A DNA stretch of 64,000 bases from Streptomyces sp. NRRL F-5123 (GTDB lineage: Bacteria; Actinomycetota; Actinomycetes; Streptomycetales; Streptomycetaceae), in the NCBI RefSeq assembly GCF_000721495.1, contig NZ_JOHY01000036.1:1-64000 (forward strand). Direction: 5' to 3'. Under the pieces are notes generated by a model. The model was not told the origin of the DNA. It made no database searches and saw only the letters and a program-made list of their open reading frames with translations. Both the position numbers and the translations under genes were made by a program. Shown here piece after piece: positions 51,967 to 60,093 of the stretch (positions are counted from its first letter, which is position 1; every line of letters starts with the position of its first letter).

Positions 51967-52658
51967 CGCGCGAGGCTATCCGCCCCGCCTCCCCGCCCCA
52001 TCGCCCGGGCCGCGGCGAGCAGCAGGACCAGGACGACGCCGGCCAGGTGCTCGTACCCGGCGAGGTTCGGGATCGACACGGCCTCCAGCACCATCGCGGC
52101 GACGATCGCGCCCGCCGTCCACCACGCGCGGTGGCGCAGCGCGACGTACACCCCGAGCCCGACGACCGCCGCGGACGGCCCGGTGTCGCGCACCAGCAGG
52201 TCCGCGTGCGGCAGCGCGAGCGGCCAGCGCGGGTCCGCCCACAGGCAGCAGCGGGCGAAGCCGGTGCCGGCGAGAGTGGCCAGCAGCGCGACCGCGAGCA
52301 TACGGCGCGGGCCGACCGTCGCCTCGGCGATGCCGAAGACCACGACGACCTGGAGCACCAGGCCCCACACCGGCAGCTCGGGGTCCGGCAGGAAGAGCGA
52401 CAGCGGCGTCCGCAGCAGCGCCTGCCACCAGGGCAGGTTCGCGTAGACCGCGCCGAGGCGGTCCACCCAGCCGGTCGTGGCGTGCCGGTGCTGGAGGAGC
52501 TGGAGGACGAGGATGCCGGCGCATGCGGCGAGCGTGACCGGGATCCCGCGCAGGCCGCCCGCGCGGACCCGCCCCCACACGTCGGGGAAGAGCTGCCGGG
52601 CCTCCGCGACGGGCCCGCGGTGCCGCGTGTCCGCCGACCGCGCGCTGCCCGTTCCCAT
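51963..52658 (-). CDS. Rhomboid-like membrane protein
   Basis: 231 aa from ATG 52658. Five to six hydrophobic segments. A GPSAAVVGLG (rhomboid GxSx-like) helix and NLAGYEHLAGVVLVLLL (candidate His) in the last helix resemble the Ser-His dyad of rhomboid proteases. The loop WADPRWPL and long cytoplasmic N-terminus are atypical, so catalytic activity is uncertain. Streptomycete annotation often calls such proteins rhomboid-like. It is inserted between cobT and cobS and is translationally coupled to cobS by a 4-bp overlap. A near-leaderless promoter with an inverted repeat precedes it. Confidence 0.65.
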   Translation of the reverse strand: MGTGSARSADTRHRGPVAEARQLFPDVWGRVRAGGLRGIPVTLAACAGILVLQLLQHRHATTGWVDRLGAVYANLPWWQALLRTPLSLFLPDPELPVWGLVLQVVVVFGIAEATVGPRRMLAVALLATLAGTGFARCCLWADPRWPLALPHADLLVRDTGPSAAVVGLGVYVALRHRAWWTAGAIVAAMVLEAVSIPNLAGYEHLAGVVLVLLLAAARAMGRGGGADSLAR

Positions 52659-52666
52659 GGCTGGGA

Positions 52667-52701
52667 AGCATAAGGCGTAATGTCCTATTTACGGCATTAC
52701 G
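52667..52701 (-). promoter_or_regulatory. Promoter and 26-bp inverted repeat upstream of the rhomboid-like gene
   Basis: TGCCGT, 18 bp, TATGCT (52672-52667 on the minus strand) would start transcription about 2 nt before the ATG. CGTAATG (52676-52682) and CATTACG (52695-52701) are perfect 7-bp arms with a 12-bp AT-rich spacer, placed over the promoter like an operator. Confidence 0.5.
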
Positions 52702-52718
52702 TATGAGGTGCGGCGCGC

Positions 52719-53816
52719 CTACGCCGTGACGTCCTCTTCCTCCTCCTTCTGCTCCTCCGGCTCCTTCGGGGTCTCTTCCCGGGGAAGCTCGGCGGAGAGC
52801 GCCGCGGCGGACTGCACGAGGGGGAGGGCGAGCAGCGAGCCGACGCCGCCGCCCAGGTGGAGGCCGTGGTCGAACAGCGGGTCGAGGGAGACCCGGTCGA
52901 GCGCCTTCGCCTGGCCCGGCTCGCCGGTCGCGTGCGCGGCCAGCCACCAGTCGGGGGCCCGGAAGGCGACCCGCTGACCCACCAGCGCGCAGGCCGCGCC
53001 CACGACTCCGTCGAGGACCACGGGCATCTTGCGGACCGCCGCCTGCAGCAGGAAGCCCGTCATCGCGGCGTAGTCGGCGCCGCCGACCGCGGCCAGCAGC
53101 GCGATCTGGTCGCCCAGCACGGGGCGCGCCCGGCGCAGCGCGTCGCGGATCGCGGCGCACTTGCGCATCCACCCGAGGTCGTCGACACCGGAGCCGCGGC
53201 CGGTCACCACGGAGGCGTCCGTGCCGCACAGCGCGGCGATCAGCACGCCGGCCGCCGTCGTACCGCCCACGCTCAGGTCGCCGAGCAGTACGAGGTCGGT
53301 GCCGGCGTCGGCGTGCCGGTCGGCGATGGCCATACCGTGCCGGAAGGCCTCCTCGGCCTCCTCGCGGGTGAGGGCGTCCTCGACGTCGATACGTCCGGAG
53401 CCGCGCCGTACCCGATACGCCGTCACCTCGGCGGGCAGCTCCGCCGGATCGCAGTCCAGCGCCATGTCGACGACCTCGACCGGCACGCCGCCCAACTGCC
53501 GGGCGATCACGCTCACCGGGGCCGTACCGTCGAGCACTCCCCGCACCAGCGCGCCGGCCGTGCCCGCGGGCCGCGCGGACACGTCGAGCTCCGCGACCCC
53601 GTGGTCCGCGGCGAAGAGCAGCACGCGGGGCGAGGTGATCGGCCGTGCCGGGACCACTCCCTGCACGGCGGCCAGCCAGTCCGCGATCTCCGCGGCCTTC
53701 CCGAGCCCCGCCGCGGGCCGCACGAGGGAGGACCAGCGCTCCTGGGAGTCGCGCCGGGCCCGGGCGTCGGGTCGCTCCACGAGGGAGCCGAAGTCGTCGA
53801 GTTCGATGCCACTCAC
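52719..53816 (-). CDS. cobT: Nicotinate-nucleotide-dimethylbenzimidazole phosphoribosyltransferase
   Basis: 365 aa from GTG 53816. It makes alpha-ribazole phosphate for the lower ligand of cobalamin. Recognisable parts are the N-terminal LGKAAEIADWLAAVQG, VLLFAADHGVAELDVSARP, LLGDLSVGGTTAAGVLIAAL (GExGxGNTT-equivalent), and FDHGLHLGGGVGSLLALPLVQSAAAL. In the enteric enzyme the last motif is MRLGEGTGA with catalytic Glu317; here that Glu position reads Gly. A long acidic tail (PREETPKEPEEQKEEEEDVTA) is unusual. No cobalamin riboswitch is evident upstream. Confidence 0.9.
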   Translation of the reverse strand: MSGIELDDFGSLVERPDARARRDSQERWSSLVRPAAGLGKAAEIADWLAAVQGVVPARPITSPRVLLFAADHGVAELDVSARPAGTAGALVRGVLDGTAPVSVIARQLGGVPVEVVDMALDCDPAELPAEVTAYRVRRGSGRIDVEDALTREEAEEAFRHGMAIADRHADAGTDLVLLGDLSVGGTTAAGVLIAALCGTDASVVTGRGSGVDDLGWMRKCAAIRDALRRARPVLGDQIALLAAVGGADYAAMTGFLLQAAVRKMPVVLDGVVGAACALVGQRVAFRAPDWWLAAHATGEPGQAKALDRVSLDPLFDHGLHLGGGVGSLLALPLVQSAAALSAELPREETPKEPEEQKEEEEDVTA

Positions 53817-54264
53817 CCGCCGAACGTTACCGCCCCCGTCCGGCGGCCCGCCCTTCCCCCTGCGCGGGGAGCACGTTCCCGCTGCGCGGGTGGCGGGCGT
53901 GCCGAGGGTGCGGATGCTCCGCCGGGTACGCGCAGCGGTGCGGGGTCCTGAGTTTGCCGCTGTGCGGGGCGGCGGGCGTTTGAGGGTGCGGATGCTCCGC
54001 CGGGTACTCCAGGGGCGTGGGGGCACCTCCCAGGCGGAGCCTGGGGGAGAACTGCGCGACCAGCCACGGCGTGCCGTCACGTCGTCACCGGTCCGAAGGG
54101 GCAGTTCGGTCCTCCCCCAGAGGTTCGCCTGGGAGGTGCCCCCACGCCCCTGAAAGCGCGTGTCCGGCGGCGCAGCCGTCCCCGAAAAAACGCGTGCCCC
54201 GCGGAGCATCCGCACCCTCACATCGCGTGCCCCGCGGCGCAGCCGTGCCTTCCCCGGGAGGGGG
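53817..54264. other. 448-bp gap containing a cruciform-type repeat
   Basis: No gene is supportable. It contains the large inverted repeat 54010-54152 and, around 53880-54005 and 54160-54260, short direct repeats of GTGCGGATGCTCCGC and its complement linked to the same repeat family. Confidence 0.7.
54010..54152. repeat. Large inverted repeat with ~40-bp arms between cobT and cobU
   Basis: 54010-54049 (CAGGGGCGTGGGGGCACCTC onward) is complementary, with few mismatches, to 54112-54152. The interior includes AACTGCGCGACC and CCGAAGGGGCAGTTC. It is a member of the dispersed family, here with the core partly inverted. Confidence 0.9.
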
Positions 54265-55476
54265 TCAGCGGAGGGGGAAGGGGAGTCCGGACACCGTCAG
54301 GAGGACGTGTTCGGACTCAGAGGCGATCGCGGCGTTGAGAACGCCGAGCTCATCGCGGAAGCGGCGGCCCGACGCCGTCGCGGGGACGACACCCGCGCCC
54401 ACCTCGTTCGTGACGGCCACCGCGGTGCGACGGGTCGCACGCCACGCGGTGACGAGTTCGTCGACCCGCGCGCGGACGCGCCGCGCGGCCCCCGCGCGCC
54501 AGGCCGCGTCGTCCCACGCCCCCTCCTCGTCGAGGACGTGCGTGAGCCACAGCGCGAGGCAGTCGACCAGGAGCGGCGGGCCGGAGGCGTCGGCGAGGAG
54601 GGGTACGAGGTCGCGGGTCTCCAGCGTGCGCCAGCCCGCGGGGCGGCGCTCGCGGTGCCGGGCGACGCGCTCGGCCCACTCCGTGTCGCCCTCCCGGGTG
54701 CCGCCCGTGGCCACGTACACGACCTCGGGGAAGGCGGCGAGCCGCCGCTCCGCCTCGGCGGACTTGCCGGAGCGCGCGCCGCCGGTGACGAGGGTGCGGC
54801 GCGGCACGTCCGGCACCTCGTGGTAGTCGCCGGCGGTGAGCGTCGTCCCGTCCGGGACGGCCCGCGCCCCGTACGCGGCGAGCCGGCGGCCGAGTTCGGG
54901 CTGCGGGGGCGCGTCGTGGCCGATGTGCAGGGCGACGACGTCGGTGGTGCCGGTGACCGCCCCGGCGGCCCGCAGCCGGGCGAGCGCGTCCGGCCGCCCC
55001 ACCGCGTCGAGCAGCACGAGGTCGTACGGCGGCTCGCCTGCGCCCTCCGCGAGGCCCGCGGGCGCGCAGCCGGGCGGCAGGTAGAGCAGCCGCAGGCCCG
55101 CGGGCGACTCCACGCCGTACCCCGTACCCGGCGCGTCCATGGCCAGCGCCCGCACCTTGTGGCCGGTGATGAGGGTGAGCCGCTGCCCGTCGGGCACCCG
55201 GGCGGGCGCGGGCAGGCCCGCCGGGATCTCCACGGGGGGCCCGTCGTGCGGGTGCGAGAGCAGCACGAGCCGCAGCCCCGCCAGGCTGTGCCCGGCCCGC
55301 GCCGCGGCCAGCGCCACCCCGGGGGTCAGGTCGAGCAGCACCACGTCGTCGACGAGTACGGCGCTGGGCGCGCGGCCCCCGTCGCCCGTCGCGAGGGCGC
55401 ACGCCGCACAGGGGCAGTCGGGGACGGGCAGGCCCGCGGGCCCCGCGGTGCCGAGCAGAGTCGCTTCCACGGACAC
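54265..55476 (-). CDS. cobU: Cobinamide kinase/guanylyltransferase fused to a metallo-beta-lactamase-like domain
   Basis: 403 aa from GTG 55476. Residues about 1-225 resemble a metallo-beta-lactamase fold of the cyclic-phosphodiesterase kind (LLGTAGPAGLPVPDCPCAACA, then LVLLSHPHDGPP, ALHIGHDAPPQPELGRRL) with an incomplete HxHxDH. Residues about 228-403 are CobU: P-loop TLVTGGARSGKS, YVATGG, and AVTNEVGAGVVPATASGRRFRDELGVLNAAIA. CobU phosphorylates adenosylcobinamide and attaches GMP. The fused form is familiar from actinobacteria. It stands 448 bp upstream of cobT, same strand, separated by a repeat. Confidence 0.93.
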   Translation of the reverse strand: MSVEATLLGTAGPAGLPVPDCPCAACALATGDGGRAPSAVLVDDVVLLDLTPGVALAAARAGHSLAGLRLVLLSHPHDGPPVEIPAGLPAPARVPDGQRLTLITGHKVRALAMDAPGTGYGVESPAGLRLLYLPPGCAPAGLAEGAGEPPYDLVLLDAVGRPDALARLRAAGAVTGTTDVVALHIGHDAPPQPELGRRLAAYGARAVPDGTTLTAGDYHEVPDVPRRTLVTGGARSGKSAEAERRLAAFPEVVYVATGGTREGDTEWAERVARHRERRPAGWRTLETRDLVPLLADASGPPLLVDCLALWLTHVLDEEGAWDDAAWRAGAARRVRARVDELVTAWRATRRTAVAVTNEVGAGVVPATASGRRFRDELGVLNAAIASESEHVLLTVSGLPFPLR

Positions 55477-55600
55477 GATCGTCTCGCGTCCGGCTGCCCC
55501 GGGCGCGCGGGGTCCGCCATGTGGCGACCGTCCCCACCCGCGCGTCCTGCGGCTACGCTGCCAGGGCAGGGCCCGTCAGCAGACGTACGAGGAGACCTAC

Positions 55601-55807
55601 ATGGCGTGGACGTGGCGGTTCGAGACGGCCGACGGCACCGCGGTGGAGCCCGCGGTGCAGCCCGAGGAGTTCACCACACAGGGGGACGCCGAGTCCTGGC
55701 TCGGCCTGTACTGGAAGGAACTGCTGGAGGGCGGCGCGGAGCAGGTCGTCCTCAGCGACGGCGACACGAAGATCTACGGCCCGATGAGCCTGCACGCCGA
55801 GGTCTGA
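55601..55807 (+). CDS. Small conserved hypothetical protein
   Basis: 68 aa with ACGAGGAG 7 nt upstream of ATG 55601. The sequence MAWTWRFETADGTAVEPAVQPEEFTTQGDAESWLGLYWKELLEGGAEQVVLSDGDTKIYGPMSLH is strand-helix-strand-like and acidic. I know similar proteins in streptomycetes at this position, without function. It is divergent from cobU and ends 7 bp from the convergent PDZ protease stop. Confidence 0.8.
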   Translation: MAWTWRFETADGTAVEPAVQPEEFTTQGDAESWLGLYWKELLEGGAEQVVLSDGDTKIYGPMSLHAEV

Positions 55808-55814
55808 GCCCCGC

Positions 55815-56882
55815 TCACTGGTCGAGCGAGGACAGCGTCACTTCCGCGGTCTTCGTCGAACCGTCCCGGTCGTAGGTGACCTTCACCTTCCGGCCCGGCT
55901 CGAGTTCGGCGAGGGCCGCGGTCAGCGACTGGACGGTCGTGACCGTCGTGCCGCCCAGCTTCGTGATGACGTCCCCGGACTCCAGCCCCGCCTTCGCGGC
56001 CGCGCCGCCCTTCGTGACGGACACGATTGCCACCCCGGCGGGCTGCTGGTCCGGGCCGACCACACCGCGGACGGTCACGCCGAGCGCCGCCCGGCCGGAG
56101 TCCGTCACCTTGCCGTTCTTGATGATCTGGTCGGCGATCCGCTTGACCGCGGACGCCGGGATCGCGAAGCCGATGCCGGGCGCCGCCCCGCTGCCCAGTT
56201 GGGGGTCGGTCGCCGCGAGCGTCGGGATGCCGATGACCTGGTTGTCCAGGTTGACCAGCGCGCCGCCGCTGTTGCCGGGGTTGATCGCCGCGGACGTCTG
56301 CACCATGTCGGGGATCGTCGCGCCCGTCCCGCCGCCCGACGCGCTCTCGCTCACCGTACGGTCCGTCGCCGACACGATGCCCTGCGTGACGCTGCTGGAC
56401 AGGCCCAGCGGATTGCCCATCGCCAGCACGATCTGGCCCACCGCGACCTTCGACGAATCCCCGAACCGCGCGGGCTTCAGGCCCTTCGGCGGCGAGTCCA
56501 GCCGGATGACGGCGAGGTCGTTCGCCGGGAAGGACGAGACGAGCTTCGCGGCGAGCGGGCTGCCGCCCGTGGCCAGCGACACCTGGAAGGCGGTGGCATT
56601 GCCGATGACGTGGGCGTTCGTGACGATGTCGCCCTTGTCGTCGTAGACCACGCCGGAGCCCAGCTCCTGGTCGGTCGTGATCTGCACGACCGACGGCAGC
56701 ACCTCCTTGACGGTGCTCTCGTACGCCGACTGGAGCTCGCCGCCTCCGCCGGAGGCCGCGACTGCGGCGGGGGCCGCGCTCACCGGGTCCCCGGCGCTTC
56801 CACTGCCGCTCGTGCACGAGGATGCCGTCACCGCGAGGCCTGCTACGCACGCCATGACGTGGGCACTCCGGAGTCGCCTCAT
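55815..56882 (-). CDS. HtrA/DegP-type serine protease with PDZ domain, probable lipoprotein
   Basis: 355 aa from ATG 56882. The N-terminus MRRLRSAHVMACVAGLAVTASSCTSGSG ends in a lipobox-like ASSC, so it should be anchored outside the membrane. The trypsin-like triad is complete: His in IVTNAHVIGN, Asp in ANDLAVIRLD, Ser in TSAAINPGNSGGALVN. One PDZ domain follows (LGVTVRGVV...GGAAAKAGLESGDVITKLGGTTV). The single PDZ and short linker are typical of actinobacterial DegP-like quality-control proteases. No cytoplasmic domain as in PepD is present. No partner gene is adjacent. Confidence 0.92.
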   Translation of the reverse strand: MRRLRSAHVMACVAGLAVTASSCTSGSGSAGDPVSAAPAAVAASGGGGELQSAYESTVKEVLPSVVQITTDQELGSGVVYDDKGDIVTNAHVIGNATAFQVSLATGGSPLAAKLVSSFPANDLAVIRLDSPPKGLKPARFGDSSKVAVGQIVLAMGNPLGLSSSVTQGIVSATDRTVSESASGGGTGATIPDMVQTSAAINPGNSGGALVNLDNQVIGIPTLAATDPQLGSGAAPGIGFAIPASAVKRIADQIIKNGKVTDSGRAALGVTVRGVVGPDQQPAGVAIVSVTKGGAAAKAGLESGDVITKLGGTTVTTVQSLTAALAELEPGRKVKVTYDRDGSTKTAEVTLSSLDQ

Positions 56883-57109
56883 GGGAAGAGTCTGACTTTC
56901 CGCCCGCCCCCCGACCCGCCCACCGCGTCCATCCGGGTCCCCCGGCGCCCACCCCCGGGCTGCCTCCTGCGGTGCCCTGTGCGACGAGCCACGGTCAAGG
57001 GACGATCCCGCGACGGCGGAACAGGGCGGCCGCAGGGTCACCGCCCCCGGCGGAAAGCGGACCGCCCACCGCAAGGGCAGCCACCACGGGCCGGCCCGGC
57101 CAGGAGGGC

Positions 57110-57886
57110 TTACGCGCGGATGCCGCAGACGTGGAGGAGGGCGGCGACCGCGCGGTAGGGGTCGGTCCTCCCCGCGGTCTCCTCGGCGTCGAGCAGGGCG
57201 GCCAGCGCCCCCGGCGCCGAAGGCGCCATCGCGTGGTCGGGGGCGGCGTCGGTGAAGACCCGCACGCCGTACCACGTGTGCAGCGGCACGTTGATGCCGG
57301 TGAGCGTCGCGGTGAGCGGACCGAGCCGGTCCGCCCGGGTCGCCAGCCCGAGGCGGTTGACGTACCCCTCGGAGGTGAACGCGTGCAGCGCGGACGGGAA
57401 GTCCCCGAGCAGCCCCGGCCGCATGGCCAGCGCGTCCCCGTTGCGGACGAGCAGCGACAGCAGCCCCCCGGGCGCGAGGACCCGCGCGAGCGCGGCGAGC
57501 AGCGGCTCGGGATCGGCCACGTACATCAGCACGCCGTGGCACAGGACGACGTCGAAGCACGCGGGCCCGAAGTGCCGGCCGGTCTCGCGGCCGTCGCCCT
57601 GGAGGACGACGATGCGCGCCCGCACCTCCGCGGGCTCGGCCATGACCGCCGAGCGCAGCACGCCGAGCATCGCCGGGTCGGGCTCGAGGCCCGTGACGAG
57701 GTGCCCGGCGCGGGCGAGGCGTATTGCCTGGGTGCCCTGCCCGGGGCCTACGTCGAGCACGCGCAGCCGGCGGCGCGCGGCGTGCGCGCCGCCGGGAGGC
57801 GGGAAGTGCAGGGCCAGCTGCTCGTCGAGCTGCCGGGAGACCAGCTCCTGGCGGACGGTGTTCCGCAGTCCGCCGAGAGTGCCCAC
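57110..57886 (-). CDS. Class I SAM-dependent methyltransferase
   Basis: 258 aa if begun at GTG 57886; coding character (LNAGLDSGLPGAAGFHGGADTW) extends up to the DUF3043 stop, so a CTG or other start nearer 57950 is possible. Motif I is RVLDVGPGQGTQAIRLARAGHLVTGLEPD, motif II FDVVLCHGVLMYVADPEPLLAALARVLAPGGLLSLLVRNGDALAMRPGL, as in ubiquinone/tRNA-type methyltransferases (CmoM-like). The substrate is unknown. It follows DUF3043 without spacing and is probably translated from the same mRNA. Confidence 0.85.
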   Translation of the reverse strand: MGTLGGLRNTVRQELVSRQLDEQLALHFPPPGGAHAARRRLRVLDVGPGQGTQAIRLARAGHLVTGLEPDPAMLGVLRSAVMAEPAEVRARIVVLQGDGRETGRHFGPACFDVVLCHGVLMYVADPEPLLAALARVLAPGGLLSLLVRNGDALAMRPGLLGDFPSALHAFTSEGYVNRLGLATRADRLGPLTATLTGINVPLHTWYGVRVFTDAAPDHAMAPSAPGALAALLDAEETAGRTDPYRAVAALLHVCGIRA

Positions 57887-57948
57887 CCAGGTGTCCGCGC
57901 CGCCGTGGAATCCGGCGGCGCCGGGCAGTCCGGAGTCCAGCCCGGCGT

Positions 57949-58533
57949 TCAGAGCTTGGCGCCGCGCGCGACCTGCGGCTTCGGCAGCCGCATCCGGCGC
58001 ATCTGGAGCGTACGCATCAGGCCGTAGCTGACCGCGCGCTTGGTGTTCTGGTCGGGGAAGCGCTCGGCGAGCCGGCGGCGCAGCGAGATCGCGGTGACCA
58101 CCGAGTCGATCACGATGAGCACGATGACCAGCAGCCACAGGATCAGCGAGAGGTTCTGGAGCGCGGGCAGCAGGCTTCCGATGAGGATGAGGATCGCCAT
58201 CGGCAGGAAGAACTCCGCGACCCGGTAGCGCGAGTCGACGTAGTCGCGGGTGAATTTGCGCACGGGCCCCTGGTGGGCGGCCGGGAGGTTGCGCTCGTCA
58301 CCGTTGGCCAGCGCCTCGCGGCGCTTCGCGAGGTCCTGGCGGCGCGCCTCACGCGCGGCGCGGACCTGCGACTTGCGGTCTGTCGGCGTGTTGAGCGCCT
58401 TGCGGCGGCCGGTCTGGGCCTCGCTGCGCTTGGGCGTGGGGCGACCCTTGGGAGCCTGCGGGTCGCGGGTCTGGTCCTCAAGCACGGTAGCTACTGCTTG
58501 GGCCTGCTCATCTGGGGTACGACGTCGGAACAC
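57949..58533 (-). CDS. DUF3043 membrane protein
   Basis: 194 aa from GTG 58533 (GGGAG just upstream). A charged, basic N-terminal half (KGRPTPKRSEAQTGRRKALNTPTDRKSQVRAAREARRQDLAKRREALANGDERNLPAAHQGPVRKFTRDYVDSRYRVAEFFLP) leads into two membrane helices (MAILILIGSLLPAL and LILWLLVIVLIVIDSVVTAISLRRRL). It then ends in a basic tail. This matches DUF3043, an actinobacterial family of unknown function commonly placed divergent from pspA. It is co-directional with and directly upstream of the methyltransferase gene. Confidence 0.9.
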   Translation of the reverse strand: MFRRRTPDEQAQAVATVLEDQTRDPQAPKGRPTPKRSEAQTGRRKALNTPTDRKSQVRAAREARRQDLAKRREALANGDERNLPAAHQGPVRKFTRDYVDSRYRVAEFFLPMAILILIGSLLPALQNLSLILWLLVIVLIVIDSVVTAISLRRRLAERFPDQNTKRAVSYGLMRTLQMRRMRLPKPQVARGAKL

Positions 58534-58729
58534 ATCTCCCAGGTTACGTGGTTCCGCCGCGCTACCCCAGCCCCTCACCTACTCCTCGGGCAGGGGGAAA
58601 CCGAACCGTGATCGTCCTTGGGGAGGAGCGCATCCGGTCCCGAACAGTGCGGTAATGGAACCAGGGCCCGTAGGCTGGGGTCTGTAGAGGTGCTGGAGCA
58701 GTTGCCGGAGAAGGGGGCGCGCGAGGCCC

Positions 58730-59524
58730 ATGAGCGGTGTCATGAAGCGGATGGGACTGATCTTCCGCGCGAAGGCCAACAAGGCTCTGGACAGGGCCGA
58801 GGACCCGCGCGAGACGCTTGACTACTCGTACCAGAAGCAGCTGGAGCTGCTGCAGAAGGTGCGCCGGGGTGTGGCGGACGTCGCCACCTCGCGCAAGCGG
58901 CTGGAGCTGCAGCTCACCGAACTGCAGAAGAAGTCGGCGACCTACGAGGACCAGGGCCGCAAGGCGCTGGCGCTGGGCCGTGAGGACCTGGCGCGCGAGG
59001 CGCTGTCGCGGCGCGCGGCCCTCCAGCAGCAGGTCACCGACCTGGAGACGCAGCACACCCAGCTCCAGGGCGAGGAGGAGAAGCTCACGCTCGCCTCCCA
59101 GCGCCTGCAGGCCAAGGTGGACGCCTTCCGTACGAAGAAGGAGACCATCAAGGCCACCTACACCGCCGCGCAGGCGCAGACCCAGATCGGCGAGGCCTTC
59201 TCGGGCATCTCCGAGGAGATGGGCGACGTCGGCATGGCGATCCAGCGCGCCGAGGACAAGACGGAGCAGCTGCGCGCCCGGGCCGGCGCCCTGGACGAGC
59301 TGATCGCCTCCGGCGCCCTCGACGACCCGTCGGGCCTCGCCAAGGACGACATCCAGGCCGAGCTGGACCGGCTGTCCGGCGGCAGCGACGTCGAGCTGGA
59401 GCTCCAGCGGATGAAGGCGGAGCTGGCCGGCGGCACGAGCAGCACCCCGGCGATCGAGGGCGGCCAGCAGGGGCAGGACGCCCAGGGCCGGCCGCAGGAC
59501 ACCCCGAGGTTCGACAAGCAGTGA
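58730..59524 (+). CDS. pspA: PspA/IM30 family membrane-stress protein
   Basis: 264 aa. ATG 58730 fits the conserved MSGVMKRMGLIFRAKANKALDRAEDP start. The chain is almost entirely coiled coil (residues 25-230), including LLQKVRRGVADVATSRKRLELQ and the FSGISEEMGDVGMAIQRAEDKTEQLRARAGALDELIASGAL end. PspA/IM30 proteins form ESCRT-III-like oligomers that protect the cytoplasmic membrane. The Gln/Gly-rich tail is streptomycete-like. A TAGGCT (58671-58676) may be the -10. pspAA and a histidine kinase follow on the same strand. Confidence 0.95.
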   Translation: MSGVMKRMGLIFRAKANKALDRAEDPRETLDYSYQKQLELLQKVRRGVADVATSRKRLELQLTELQKKSATYEDQGRKALALGREDLAREALSRRAALQQQVTDLETQHTQLQGEEEKLTLASQRLQAKVDAFRTKKETIKATYTAAQAQTQIGEAFSGISEEMGDVGMAIQRAEDKTEQLRARAGALDELIASGALDDPSGLAKDDIQAELDRLSGGSDVELELQRMKAELAGGTSSTPAIEGGQQGQDAQGRPQDTPRFDKQ

Positions 59525-59544
59525 CGACGGGCGGTGGTCCGTGT

Positions 59545-59587
59545 GCCGGCCTCGCCCGGCGGCGGACACCGCACCGGCGAGGCCGGC
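59545..59587 (+). terminator. Hairpin between pspA and pspAA
   Basis: GCCGGCCTCGCC and its exact complement form a 12-bp stem around a 19-nt loop, 20 bp past the pspA stop. It may attenuate read-through and so set a lower level for the downstream kinase genes. Confidence 0.55.
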
Positions 59588-59732
59588 CCGCTTCCGGTAC
59601 GTACGCCCCAGGCTCCGGTATCTCTCGACCCGCCCGGTCCCGTACGCCCGCACGGCGCCGCGCCGCTGTTCCCGCACTTCCGCAGCCGTACCGCCCTTGA
59701 GTCGCAATGGAGCCGCAACGGAGGAGGCCGTC

Positions 59733-60011
59733 ATGATCGCGCGGATCATGGGGGAGGGGCAGGTGAGGTTGGCGGACGCCGACCTCACCGAGCTCAACAA
59801 GCTGGACGACGAGCTGCTCGCCGCCGTCGAGGCCGGCGACGAGGAGGGCTTCCGGCACACGCTGGGCGCCCTGCTCGACACGGTCCGCCGGCTCGGCGAA
59901 CCGCTGCCCGACGACGCGCTGGAGCCCTCTCAGCTGATCCTCCCCGCGCCGGACGCCACGCTCGACCAGGTCCGCGACATGCTGCACAACGACGGGCTGA
60001 TCCCTGGCTAG
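59733..60011 (+). CDS. PspA-associated protein PspAA
   Basis: 92 aa with GGAGGAGG 5 nt upstream. MIARIMGEGQVRLADADLTELNKLDDELLAAVEAGDEEGFRHTLGALLDTVRRLGEPLPDDALEPSQLILPAPDATLDQVRDML matches the PspAA domain, a small cytoplasmic protein that I know beside pspA in actinobacteria and archaea. It lies 208 bp after pspA, beyond a hairpin, and its stop abuts the histidine kinase coding frame. Confidence 0.85.
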   Translation: MIARIMGEGQVRLADADLTELNKLDDELLAAVEAGDEEGFRHTLGALLDTVRRLGEPLPDDALEPSQLILPAPDATLDQVRDMLHNDGLIPG

Positions 60012-60093
60012 GACCTCCCGGCGGTGGGGGCCGCCCGCGCGGCTCTCGCGCCGGGCGCTGTGGACGGGGCTGCTGCTGTGCTGCGCCCTGTCG

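Noticed and set aside
53817..54264. Cobalamin riboswitch upstream of cobT
   Set aside because: No B12-box-like element was recognised; the gap is occupied by the inverted repeat. A covariance-model scan would be decisive.
57949..58138. N-terminal extension of the methyltransferase to 342 aa
   Set aside because: The extension overlaps the DUF3043 coding end in another frame and reads as basic/Ala-rich shadow sequence.
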